Origin: Deltaproteobacteria bacterium
Lineage (GTDB): Bacteria > Desulfobacterota > G020345765
Direction of reading: 5' to 3'
Length of the DNA stretch: 10,670 bases
Assembly: GCA_030616835.1 (NCBI GenBank)
Contig: JAUWWP010000052.1
Span: 1 to 10,670 of the forward strand
Shown here: piece after piece, positions 1 through 6,675 of the stretch
Numbering within the stretch: the stretch's first letter is position 1
Layout of the letters: each line of letters starts with the position of its first letter
Position numbers and translations under genes: made by a program
Notes under the pieces: model-generated
What the model was told of the DNA's origin: nothing
The model's input: the letters and a program-made list of their open reading frames with translations, nothing else
The model's database searches: none

Positions 1-786
1 GAGGCAAGAGAGGTCTATGAGTTAGGCATTCCGGCGGTTATCCTGTTCGGTATCCCTGAGAAGAAGGATGAGCTCGCCTCCGGGGCCTTTGGAGAAAACG
101 GGGTGGTGCAGCAGGCGATCGGGGCGATAAAGTCAGAGGTAAAGGATCTTCTGGTTATCACTGATGTTTGCCTCTGTGAGTATATGAGCCACGGGCACTG
201 CGGAATCGTGGAGAAGGAAGAGATCAAAAATGACGAAACCCTGGATCTCCTTGAGGAAATGGCATTGTCCCATGTCCGGGCCGGAGCCGATATGGTGGCC
301 CCCTCGGATATGATGGATGGTAGGGTAGCGGCGATTAGAGAGGCCCTGGATGAAAAGGGTTACCCCGGGGTTCCCATAATGGCCTATGCCGCAAAGTATG
401 CTTCCAGCTTTTATGGCCCCTTCCGGGAAGCAGCGCAGTCAACTCCCAGCTTTGGGGACCGAAAGTCCTATCAGATGGATCCGGGTAACAGCCTGGAGGC
501 TCTGCGCGAGGTAAGCTTAGATGTGGAAGAGGGAGCCGACATCATAATGGTTAAGCCCGCCCTGGCTTATTTAGATATAATCTACCGGGTTCGGGAGGAG
601 TTTGATCTCCCGCTGGCCGCCTTTAATGTAAGTGGAGAGTTTGCTATGGTCAAAGCGGCAGCAAGTCAGGGATGGATTGAGGGAGAGAGGGTGATGATGG
701 AACTGCTTCTTTCCATCAAGCGGGCCGGGGCAGATATGATCCTGACCTATTTTGCTAAAGATGCCGCCCGGATCTTGGGGAAATAG
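1..786 (+). CDS. hemB: Porphobilinogen synthase (delta-aminolevulinic acid dehydratase), 5'-truncated by the window edge
   Basis: The enzyme condenses two 5-aminolevulinate molecules to porphobilinogen in the cytoplasm, the first common step of tetrapyrrole (heme, siroheme, cobalamin) synthesis. Frame 1 is open from base 1 and stops at TAG 784-786, giving about 261 residues of a family usually near 325, so roughly the first 60 or more residues lie outside the window. Both active-site lysines are visible: Lys (codon 394-396) in AAKYASSFYGPFR and the Schiff-base Lys (codon 553-555) in IIMVKPALAYLD. The metal loop DVCLCEYMSHGHCG keeps all three cysteines (codons 169, 175, 199), which by family knowledge marks a zinc-dependent enzyme rather than the Asp-rich magnesium type. 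The stretch DRKSYQMDPGN is the usual substrate and allosteric region. A GTG or ATG inside the window is not the true start because homology continues upstream. There is no visible functional link to the downstream genes. Confidence 0.97.
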   Translation, partial: EAREVYELGIPAVILFGIPEKKDELASGAFGENGVVQQAIGAIKSEVKDLLVITDVCLCEYMSHGHCGIVEKEEIKNDETLDLLEEMALSHVRAGADMVAPSDMMDGRVAAIREALDEKGYPGVPIMAYAAKYASSFYGPFREAAQSTPSFGDRKSYQMDPGNSLEALREVSLDVEEGADIIMVKPALAYLDIIYRVREEFDLPLAAFNVSGEFAMVKAAASQGWIEGERVMMELLLSIKRAGADMILTYFAKDAARILGK

Positions 787-824
787 CGGGTGAAGTGGAT
801 AGGCGGTCCGCCTCAAGTGAACCT

Positions 825-844
825 CCCCGTGCTTCCGCACGGGG
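825..844 (+). terminator. Hairpin after hemB, possible rho-independent terminator
   Basis: A perfect 8-bp stem (CCCCGTGC, loop TTCC, GCACGGGG) lies 38 bases after the hemB stop. A run of seven T follows at 858-864, but 13 bases separate it from the stem, so this is not a textbook intrinsic terminator. It may still end hemB transcription or protect the 3' end. A short near-palindrome AGGCGGTCCGCCT at 801-813 precedes it. Confidence 0.5.
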
Positions 845-865
845 AATTCAGGTTTAATTTTTTTG

Positions 866-954
866 TTAAATTATTAAATGATGGAGTGATAGTATCTAAA
901 GGATAAAAGCTTTATTTTTTTAGGATTAAATGAGATAATTGCTGGAGGCAAAAA
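866..954 (+). repeat. Duplicated leader, copy 1 (upstream of receptor A)
   Basis: This leader is made of two segments that both recur upstream of receptor B. Bases 866-884 are identical to 2993-3011 (19 of 19 by eye). Bases 885-930 match 3548-3593 with about four differences in 46. In copy 1 the two segments abut; in copy 2 they are separated by the coiled-coil gene. The remaining bases up to the start codon share only the Shine-Dalgarno region. The segment covers most of the untranslated region of receptor A, so it may also carry its promoter, but I cannot place convincing -35 and -10 boxes. No cobalamin-riboswitch core is visible. Confidence 0.7.
886..906 (+). pseudogene. C-terminal remnant of a coiled-coil membrane protein gene
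   Basis: Read in frame from 886 this stretch encodes VIVSKG and a TAA stop at 904-906. The last residues of the intact coiled-coil protein are VIISKG with TAA at 3567-3569. The match is in the same position relative to the following receptor gene and is flanked by further homology. I infer that it is the leftover 3' end of a second coiled-coil gene lost from this copy of the cassette. The alternative is that the coiled-coil gene was inserted into copy 2 just upstream of these bases. The stretch is too short to be expressed by itself. Confidence 0.45.
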
Positions 955-2880
955 ATGTTATATCAAAGTCCAAGTTTATTATTGATATTCTTATTAGCTT
1001 TATTCTCTCTGCTCCCCTTAAGTACCTCCTTTGCCCAGGAGGAAATTGAGGAGGAGGCCTTATTCAGATTCGAGGAATATGTAGTCACTGCATCACGAAG
1101 GGTTCAGCGGATTGAGGAGGCCCCGGCGGCCGTGACTGTAGTTACTGCTGAGGACATCAGGCAATCGGGGCTGAATAGTATCCCCGAGATCTTGAGGCAG
1201 GTAGCTGGGGTCGATGTGGTCAGCCTCACTGCCTTTGATACCCAGGTCAGTATCCGGGGTTTTAGCAGACCTAGTGTTAACAAGATCCTGGTTCTCATAG
1301 ACGGTCGCTCCGTATATGAGGACTTCATTGGCAGCACTATATGGGAAACCTTCCCCATCCAATTGGAAGATATCAAAAGAATCGAGGTGGTCAAGGGTCC
1401 TGGCTCCGTTATGTATGGCGCAAATGCCTTCAGCGGGGTAATCAATATTATCACTAAATCACCTGAAGAATCTAAAGGCGGATTGGTATCATTTACCGGA
1501 GGGCAGTTCAACCATTATATTGGGTCCCTCATCTATGCAGGAAAGTTTAAGGAGCTTGGCTATAAGGTATCGGGCGGATGGGAGGAGGCTTCAAGATTTG
1601 CGGAACACGATGAAACATCGGAAAAGGTAGCAAGAGGCACCGGGCAACTAACTTATCAGATTGCCGATAGTTCCGCAGCCTCCTTGGAGGCAGGGATAAT
1701 CGATGGGGAGGGGGAGTTATTTATAATCTCCCCTGGCACACTCGCTGATTTTCGGGAAGGCCATATTAAGGCTAATTATAATTACTCCGGCTTCAAGGCG
1801 CAAACATTTTTCAAGGATGGAAAATTTATTCTACTTCCATTTATTTTTGGCATTCCCCCTGTCCTGGAAGTGGAGGACATATGGGGAAGGCATTATACCT
1901 ATGATCTGGAGCTTCAACAATCCATTGAATTAGCTGAGATCCATACTATAATGGGAGGGTTTAACTACCGCTTCTTTACCCTGAAAAGTAATTACATTAA
2001 GCAAAGGGGATTGAATACCTATGCTGGCTTTCTCCAGTATGAGATTAGACCCATCCGGAGCATCATCTTTAATCTGGGGGTGAGGGTGGATAATCAGGAC
2101 TATATCGGGACTAATGCCTCTCCCCGGGGCTCTTTGATCTTCACCCCGGTAAAGGGCCATACCCTGCGCTTTTCGGTTGGCCGGGCATTCAGGAACCCTA
2201 CCTATATAGATTTATTTGTGGATCTCTCCATTCTTGGTGGTTTTTTTAATGTGATAGGTAATGAAGAGCTTAAACCAGAAGGTATAACCTCTTATGACTT
2301 AGGTTACCAGACAACTCTTTTCGACCGGATCAGGACTAAATTGGACTTATTCTATTATGAGATAAAGGATCCTTTTGAGACCTTTCAAGATCAAGACTTT
2401 GATGAGGGGGTCATAACAACCTCAAATAAAGTAGAAGCCCGGGGAATCGGCGGTGAGGCTGGGCTTGATTACCTGATTACCCCCTGGCTCAGTGGGCTAA
2501 TCAATTATTCTTATCAGAAGATCACCGATGAAGAGGAGAAAATAATCAAAACGAATCCCAAGAACAAAGTAAATGGAGGTTTACGCTTCCGTTTTAACAA
2601 CGGCATCTGCGCTAACCTTCTGCTTCATTATGTAGGGGCTACCAAGAAAACGTATCTAATCTCATTTTTGCCTGAACCAAAACTGGGTGAGGCGAAGCTC
2701 GATCCCTATTTTCTCCTCAATGCCTCGGTTTCTTACCGGCTCCTGGGTGATAAGTTAGCGGTTGCGGTGGTCGGGCAAAACCTGCTGGATTACAAAAATT
2801 ATAAGGATGAGCTTTACAACGACCCGGGCGCTGACCACATACCACTTACGGTCTTTGGCAGCCTGAGAGTAAAATTTTAA
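955..2880 (+). CDS. TonB-dependent outer-membrane receptor A
   Basis: A 641-residue ligand-gated outer-membrane channel energised by TonB-ExbBD, importing an unidentified scarce ligand such as a metal chelate or cobalamin. A Sec signal peptide spans residues 1-27, with likely cleavage after SFA. A candidate TonB box (EEYVVTAS, 40-47) precedes the plug domain at about 55-170, which shows the family hallmarks AEDIRQSG, IPEILRQVAGVDV, RIEVVKGPGSVMYGANAFSGVINIITK. The rest is beta-barrel, with GRAFRNPTYIDLF near residue 410 and a terminal Phe (RVKF), the usual barrel-assembly signal. Length is normal. GGAGG at 944-948, six bases before ATG 955, supports the start. It is paralogous to receptor B at 3619-5643. 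The plug resembles BtuB and catecholate-type receptors, but the substrate cannot be told from sequence. No TonB, ExbB or ExbD gene is in the window. Confidence 0.95.
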   Translation: MLYQSPSLLLIFLLALFSLLPLSTSFAQEEIEEEALFRFEEYVVTASRRVQRIEEAPAAVTVVTAEDIRQSGLNSIPEILRQVAGVDVVSLTAFDTQVSIRGFSRPSVNKILVLIDGRSVYEDFIGSTIWETFPIQLEDIKRIEVVKGPGSVMYGANAFSGVINIITKSPEESKGGLVSFTGGQFNHYIGSLIYAGKFKELGYKVSGGWEEASRFAEHDETSEKVARGTGQLTYQIADSSAASLEAGIIDGEGELFIISPGTLADFREGHIKANYNYSGFKAQTFFKDGKFILLPFIFGIPPVLEVEDIWGRHYTYDLELQQSIELAEIHTIMGGFNYRFFTLKSNYIKQRGLNTYAGFLQYEIRPIRSIIFNLGVRVDNQDYIGTNASPRGSLIFTPVKGHTLRFSVGRAFRNPTYIDLFVDLSILGGFFNVIGNEELKPEGITSYDLGYQTTLFDRIRTKLDLFYYEIKDPFETFQDQDFDEGVITTSNKVEARGIGGEAGLDYLITPWLSGLINYSYQKITDEEEKIIKTNPKNKVNGGLRFRFNNGICANLLLHYVGATKKTYLISFLPEPKLGEAKLDPYFLLNASVSYRLLGDKLAVAVVGQNLLDYKNYKDELYNDPGADHIPLTVFGSLRVKF

Positions 2881-2992
2881 AACTTCTCAAAGCTACCTGA
2901 AGGGGATGGAGGCCAACTGGTTACTTCACTTGTTAATTTAGGGTTAGGTCATAAATTTTGGGAGAATAGAGCTGAGGGAGGATTGTCTTGTT

Positions 2993-3011
2993 TTAAATTA
3001 TTAAATGATGG
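2993..3011 (+). repeat. 19-bp direct repeat, copy 2 of the left duplication arm
   Basis: The bases ttaaattattaaatgatgg are identical to 866-884. In copy 1 this segment runs straight into the end of the coiled-coil reading frame and the receptor leader. Here it is followed by the promoter region and whole coiled-coil gene. It marks the left edge of recognisable homology in the duplicated cassette; the sequences upstream of the two copies differ. Confidence 0.7.
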
Positions 3012-3033
3012 GCAGAAGATTTGTAGGAACAAT

Positions 3034-3052
3034 TAACTAAAAAATTTAGTTA
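3034..3052. promoter_or_regulatory. AT-rich inverted repeat upstream of the coiled-coil gene
   Basis: TAACTAAA-AAA-TTTAGTTA is a perfect 8-bp inverted repeat with a 3-base centre, 91 bases before the coiled-coil ATG. It could be an operator for a dimeric regulator. As RNA it would be a weak A/U hairpin. It does not match the Fur consensus. It has no counterpart upstream of receptor A, which would leave the two receptors under different control. Confidence 0.35.
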
Positions 3053-3143
3053 TGCGTAAATAAGAATAAAGAAAAGGCAATTTATTCCAAGGATTTCATC
3101 TCCAAATACATATAAGAATTTCAATTAAACTGAGGAGGTAGAG

Positions 3144-3569
3144 ATGCCAATTATTACAATACCAGGGCCATTGAGGGAGAAACTTGGCGATAAAGGGGCT
3201 GAATCTCTGGTGGAGGTTTTCCGGGAATGGGAAAGAGGCACCAAAGAGGATGTAATAGCCCTCTCCGGGGAAAAGTTTGAAAAAAGACTCACTGAGGAGA
3301 TATCAAAATTGGATAAAAGAATTACCGGGCAGGTATCAGAGTCGGAAAGGAGAATTACCGGGCAGGTATCAGAGTTGGACAGGAGAATTACCGGGCAGGT
3401 ATCAGAGTTGGACAGGAGGATTGCCGAGCAGGCATCAAGGGTGGACAACAGAATAATACATGTTTTGGAGAGGATCGATAGGAACTTCCGCTGGACAGCA
3501 GGGATATTATTTGTCACCCTAATTCCCATGTGGGTAAGTATTATCTTAGTGATAATATCTAAGGGATAA
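3144..3569 (+). CDS. Small hendecad-repeat coiled-coil protein with C-terminal membrane anchor, function unknown
   Basis: A 141-residue protein that I cannot assign to a named family with confidence. Residues 1-47 include an amphipathic, charged N-terminus (PLREKLGDKGAESLVEVFREWERG). Residues 48-113 are six consecutive 11-residue units (RLTEEISKLDK, RITGQVSESER, RITGQVSELDR twice, RIAEQASRVDN, RIIHVLERIDR), with small or hydrophobic residues at fixed positions as expected for a right-handed or straight hendecad coiled coil. Residues 117-138 are a single hydrophobic segment (about WTAGILFVTLIPMWVSIILVII) ending in a short ISKG tail. It is probably a tail-anchored inner-membrane protein whose cytoplasmic rod oligomerises. 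GAGGAGG at 3132-3138 supports the ATG. Receptor B starts 49 bases downstream, so the two are probably co-transcribed. A short remnant of the same gene lies before receptor A. Similar short 'IPxxLREKLG' coiled-coil proteins are, as I recall, scattered through bacteria without known function. Confidence 0.85.
   Translation: MPIITIPGPLREKLGDKGAESLVEVFREWERGTKEDVIALSGEKFEKRLTEEISKLDKRITGQVSESERRITGQVSELDRRITGQVSELDRRIAEQASRVDNRIIHVLERIDRNFRWTAGILFVTLIPMWVSIILVIISKG
3285..3482 (+). repeat. Six 33-bp tandem repeats encoding the coiled coil
   Basis: The units are 3285-3317, 3318-3350, 3351-3383, 3384-3416, 3417-3449 and 3450-3482. Units three and four are identical by eye and unit two differs from them by a few bases. 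The outer units are degenerate. This pattern points to recent unequal expansion in the centre. Every unit is a whole number of codons, so changes in copy number would lengthen or shorten the rod by 11 residues without breaking the frame. Confidence 0.85.
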
Positions 3570-3618
3570 AGGCTTTATTCTTTTAGGATTAAAGGAATTA
3601 ATCGCAATGGAGGGAAAA
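3548..3618 (+). repeat. Duplicated leader, copy 2 right arm (upstream of receptor B)
   Basis: Bases 3548-3593 match 885-930 with about four differences in 46. They include the last codons and stop of the coiled-coil gene. After a divergent stretch the Shine-Dalgarno GGAGGG at 3609-3614 aligns with that of receptor A. The homology continues into the coding region: 3619-3721 differs from 955-1057 at only about four bases. Confidence 0.75.
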
Positions 3619-5643
3619 ATGTTATATCAAAGTCCAAGGTTATTATTGATATTTTTATTAGCTTTATTCTCTCTGCTCCCCTTAAGCCCCTCCTTTGCCC
3701 AGGAGGAAATTGAGGAGGAGGCATTATTCAGGTTCGAGGAGTATGTGGTCAGCGCATCCAAGAGGCTGCAGAGAATAGAGGAAGCGCCCGCCACAATCAC
3801 AGTAATTACTGCCGAGGACATCAGACAATCGGGGCTCACCAGCATCCCCGAGATCCTGAGGCAGGTAGCCGGGCTCGATGTGGTTACCATCACTGCTTTT
3901 GACACTCAAGTTGCTGTTCGGGGTTTCCTTGGCCGGGCACTCAACATGAATGTTTTTAACAAGGTTCTGGTCCTGATAAATGGTCGCTCGGTATATGAGG
4001 ATCTTTTCGGCGGCACAGTATGGGAGGCTCTCCCTATTCAACTGGAGGATATTGAAAGGATAGAGGTCGTCAAAGGACCCGGCTCAGTCCTCTATGGTGC
4101 CAATGCCTTTACCGGCGTTATTAATATCATTACCAAATCTCCGGATGAATCCAGCGGAGGATTGGTTTCAGTAACCGGAGGGCAGTTTAACCATTATATC
4201 GGCAGCTTAATCTATGCCGATAAGGTCAGGGATCTTGGCTATCGGCTGTCAGGTGGTTGGGAAAGTGCTTCCCGATTGGAAGAACATGATGAATATTCTG
4301 AGAAGGTGGGAAGATTTTCAGGGCTATTTAATTACAAAATTAATGAATCCTCGGAAGCTTCCCTCGAAGGGGGGATAAGCGATGCTAAAGGAGAAGTATT
4401 GGTTATTTACCCCGGGATTCTCTCAGAGCTTCAAAGAAGCTATGTCAAGGCCAACTATAATTATCCAGATCTCAAAGCCCAGGTATTCTGGAGGGGTGGT
4501 AGATTTGATATACCCCTCGCTGTGTTTATACCTCCTTCAGGAACTATACCATCACTAGGGGAGGATATAGAGGGCAAATTAGAAGGGGATGACATAAGCG
4601 GCAGCTACTATACCTATGATATGGAGCTACAACAATCCATTAAATTAGCTGAGATCCATACTATAATGGGAGGGTTCAACTACCGATTCTTTACCCTGAA
4701 AAGCAATTATACTGAGCAGGAGGGATTAAATATCTATGCTGGCTTTCTCCAGTACGAGATTAAACCAATCCCCAGCGTTATTCTTAATCTTGGGGTAAGA
4801 GTGGATTATCAGGATTATATCGGGACTAATGTCTCTCCCCGGAGTTCTTTGATCTTTACCCCTGTAAAAGGCCATACAATATGCCTTTCAGCGGGGAGCG
4901 CCTTTAGAAACCCTACATACATTGATTTATTTGCAGATGCCTCCTTAGACCTATTTGTAGAGGGCTCCTTTGTCGGGACGATAAAAGCTGAGGGGAATAG
5001 AGACCTTAAGTCCGCACGTATAGAATCCTATGAGCTTGGATACCGAGCAGCTCTCTTTGAGAAACTCAGGGCTAACCTGGAGATCTTCTATAATAAGATA
5101 GATGATCTCATTCACACCTTTGGGGAGTTTCCAAAAGATTTTCCAACTCCCCCTTTCGTTGTAAGTATAAGGAGCATAAACTATATTGGCAAGACGGAGG
5201 CAATCGGAGGGGAGGCTGGATTGGAATATAAAATAACCCCCTGGCTAACTGGATTCATGAATTATTCCTACGAAGAAGTATACGAAGACTTAATCGATGA
5301 ACCTCGTAAGCGACTTTTATCCAATCCAGAGAATAAGATAAATGGGGGATTGAGGGCCGCCCTCAAAAATGGGTTCTCTGCTAATGTATTAATTCATTAT
5401 GTGGATGCTACCAAGAAGGAACATGCAGTACCCGATGTGTTTCCTCCGTATTGGGTTGTGGAGAGTCTCGACCCTTATATTCTCCTTACTGCGAGGGTTT
5501 CCTATAAATTCTTAAATGACCGGTTCGAAGTTGCCGTAGCTGGTCAGAATCTACTAAATGATGAACACAAGGAGGTATCAGAAGCGCCGGAGGCGGAGGA
5601 GATACCACTGAGGGTGTTTGGCAACCTGAGCATGAAATTTTAG
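3619..5643 (+). CDS. TonB-dependent outer-membrane receptor B, paralogue of receptor A
   Basis: A 674-residue TonB-dependent receptor with the same architecture as the upstream paralogue: signal peptide 1-27 cleaved after SFA, candidate TonB box EEYVVSAS, plug at about 55-175 (RIEVVKGPGSVLYGANAFTGVINIITK), beta-barrel and terminal Phe (SMKF). I chose ATG 3619 because it aligns exactly with the receptor A start and has GGAGGG at 3609-3614. An in-frame ATG at 3607 would add four residues, but it overlaps the ribosome-binding site. Compared with A, several loops are longer or unrelated, notably residues 240-330 and the region around 430-450, while barrel stretches such as AEIHTIMGGFNYRFFTLKSNY are almost identical. 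That pattern suggests a changed ligand on a shared scaffold. It follows the coiled-coil gene by 49 bases and precedes the binding-protein gene by 73. Substrate unknown. Confidence 0.94.
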   Translation: MLYQSPRLLLIFLLALFSLLPLSPSFAQEEIEEEALFRFEEYVVSASKRLQRIEEAPATITVITAEDIRQSGLTSIPEILRQVAGLDVVTITAFDTQVAVRGFLGRALNMNVFNKVLVLINGRSVYEDLFGGTVWEALPIQLEDIERIEVVKGPGSVLYGANAFTGVINIITKSPDESSGGLVSVTGGQFNHYIGSLIYADKVRDLGYRLSGGWESASRLEEHDEYSEKVGRFSGLFNYKINESSEASLEGGISDAKGEVLVIYPGILSELQRSYVKANYNYPDLKAQVFWRGGRFDIPLAVFIPPSGTIPSLGEDIEGKLEGDDISGSYYTYDMELQQSIKLAEIHTIMGGFNYRFFTLKSNYTEQEGLNIYAGFLQYEIKPIPSVILNLGVRVDYQDYIGTNVSPRSSLIFTPVKGHTICLSAGSAFRNPTYIDLFADASLDLFVEGSFVGTIKAEGNRDLKSARIESYELGYRAALFEKLRANLEIFYNKIDDLIHTFGEFPKDFPTPPFVVSIRSINYIGKTEAIGGEAGLEYKITPWLTGFMNYSYEEVYEDLIDEPRKRLLSNPENKINGGLRAALKNGFSANVLIHYVDATKKEHAVPDVFPPYWVVESLDPYILLTARVSYKFLNDRFEVAVAGQNLLNDEHKEVSEAPEAEEIPLRVFGNLSMKF

Positions 5644-5716
5644 TGAAACCGATATTGGAAAAATGCAAAGGATTAACCGCGGGCTTAAAGACGACATATC
5701 GTTATAAGGAGGACTT

Positions 5717-6616
5717 ATGAAAAAAGTTTTGCCATACGTTTTGATCCTTACCTTTTTTGCCTTCGAGGCCCGGGCCGCTGAGGTAACGGTATTTAAAAGC
5801 AGTGATTTCGCCGCTTACGATCAGGCCATAGCCGGGTTTAAGGAGGTGATAACTGGTGTCGAGCTCTCTGAGGAGAATATGAAAGGGAATACGGAAGTAG
5901 GAGGGAAAATAATTGAAGGGATCAAGACAAGAAATCCTAAGGTAATTTTAGCCTTGGGTACCAGGGCTGCCGAGCTTTCCTGCAAAGAGATAAAGGACAT
6001 TCCTATTGTTTTCTGCATGGTTATGAACCCTGAAAAATACGGGATTAAGGGTGAAAACATTATCGGGGTAGCAATGGAAGTTTCACCGGAAAAACAAATC
6101 TTCAATTTTAAGTCAGCCTTACCTTCCTTAAGGAGTATTGGAATTGTTTACAATCCGGAAAAAAGCGGAAATCGAGTGAAGGCGGGAAAGAAAGCCTGTC
6201 AAAAGTTGGGGATAAAACTTATTGAGAAAAAGGTTAGCTCCCCCAAGGAGGTGCCCGGTGCATTCAGGGATTTAGTGGGAACAGTGGATGCCATCTGGCT
6301 GCTGCCGGATAACACCGTACTAACTAAGGCTTCCTTTAATTTCATCTTAAAAACTGCAATGGAAGAGAAGATTCCTTTATTAGCTTTTTCCGAGATCCTG
6401 GTCAAAGGTGGTGCTCTCCTGGCATTTTCTACTGACTATCGGAATGTAGGGAATTTGGCTGGTAGTTTGGTGAAAAAAATATTGAGTGGGGTAGCGCCCA
6501 ATACCCTCTCCTTGGCCTCTCCCGAAGGGGAACTTATCCTCAATCTACATATAGCGGATTTCCTGGGAATAAAGATTAAAGAAGAGATTAAGCAGAAGGC
6601 AAAGGTGATCGATTAA
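5717..6616 (+). CDS. Periplasmic ABC-type substrate-binding protein (ABC_sub_bind family), orphan
   Basis: A 299-residue secreted solute-binding protein. Residues 1-20 form a Sec signal peptide with likely cleavage after ARA and no lipobox, so it should be soluble in the periplasm. The two-lobed fold of the ABC_sub_bind (PF04392) family is recognisable from VILALGTRAAELSC, IPIVFCMVMNPEKYGI, NIIGVAMEVSPEKQIFNF, RSIGIVYNPEKSGN, AIWLLPDNTVL, GALLAFSTDYRNVGNLAG and the closing LNLHIADFLGIKI. It is slightly short for a family that is often 310-340 residues. AAGGAGG at 5706-5712 supports the ATG. No ABC permease or ATPase lies on either side; instead it sits between a TonB receptor and a chemosensory operon. 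It may feed a transporter encoded elsewhere or present a ligand to a sensor. Some family members bind amino acids or other small molecules; the ligand here is unknown. Confidence 0.88.
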   Translation: MKKVLPYVLILTFFAFEARAAEVTVFKSSDFAAYDQAIAGFKEVITGVELSEENMKGNTEVGGKIIEGIKTRNPKVILALGTRAAELSCKEIKDIPIVFCMVMNPEKYGIKGENIIGVAMEVSPEKQIFNFKSALPSLRSIGIVYNPEKSGNRVKAGKKACQKLGIKLIEKKVSSPKEVPGAFRDLVGTVDAIWLLPDNTVLTKASFNFILKTAMEEKIPLLAFSEILVKGGALLAFSTDYRNVGNLAGSLVKKILSGVAPNTLSLASPEGELILNLHIADFLGIKIKEEIKQKAKVID

Positions 6617-6620
6617 GCGA

Positions 6621-6647
6621 CCTGCCTGTCCTGCGGAAGCAGGCAGG
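6621..6647. repeat. GC-rich hairpin between the binding-protein gene and cheR
   Basis: CCTGCCTG (6621-6628) pairs perfectly with CAGGCAGG (6640-6647) across an 11-base loop. An alternative inner stem is CCTGC-GGAA-GCAGG (6630-6643) with a GNRA-type tetraloop. No T run follows, so it is not a standard intrinsic terminator. It starts four bases after the TAA of the binding-protein gene, so it may stabilise the upstream transcript 3' end or be a dispersed REP-like palindrome. Confidence 0.6.
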
Positions 6648-6675
6648 CATGAAAAAGGTTTGGGAGTTCTAAATA

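Larger units (their letters stand above)
2881..3143. other. Intergenic region between receptor A and the coiled-coil gene
   Basis: These 263 bases contain no gene I can support. The first 110 or so show nothing recognisable. Bases 2993-3011 repeat the leader of receptor A. Bases 3034-3052 form a perfect AT-rich inverted repeat. A good Shine-Dalgarno sequence (GAGGAGG, 3132-3138) sits just before the coiled-coil gene. The AT richness suggests that a promoter for the coiled-coil gene and receptor B lies here, but no convincing hexamer pair stands out. Confidence 0.6.

Noticed and set aside
907..922. AAGCTTT followed by a T run as an intrinsic terminator
   Set aside because: The stem would be only a few A/T-rich pairs, too weak to terminate, and the following receptor gene needs transcription through or from this region.
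787..954. Cobalamin riboswitch or Fur box in the leader of receptor A
   Set aside because: The leader is too short and lacks the conserved B12-box type core, and no 19-bp Fur-like inverted repeat is visible.
1104..1511. Long antisense open frame opposite the plug of receptor A
   Set aside because: It is a shadow frame. No ribosome-binding site or family features are evident, while the sense strand encodes conserved plug motifs.
3285..3482. Regular 33-bp repeats that could suggest a CRISPR array
   Set aside because: The repeats are directly adjacent without spacers, keep the reading frame and encode an 11-residue coiled-coil unit.
3125..3529. Antisense open frame with Ser/Leu/Asp repeats (LLSNSDTCPVI)
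   Set aside because: It is the reverse-strand shadow of the 33-bp repeats. Its repetitive composition follows from the sense coiled coil, and it lacks separate support.
3607..3618. Upstream in-frame ATG for receptor B
   Set aside because: It overlaps the Shine-Dalgarno GGAGGG used by ATG 3619, and the 3619 start aligns exactly with the start of paralogous receptor A.
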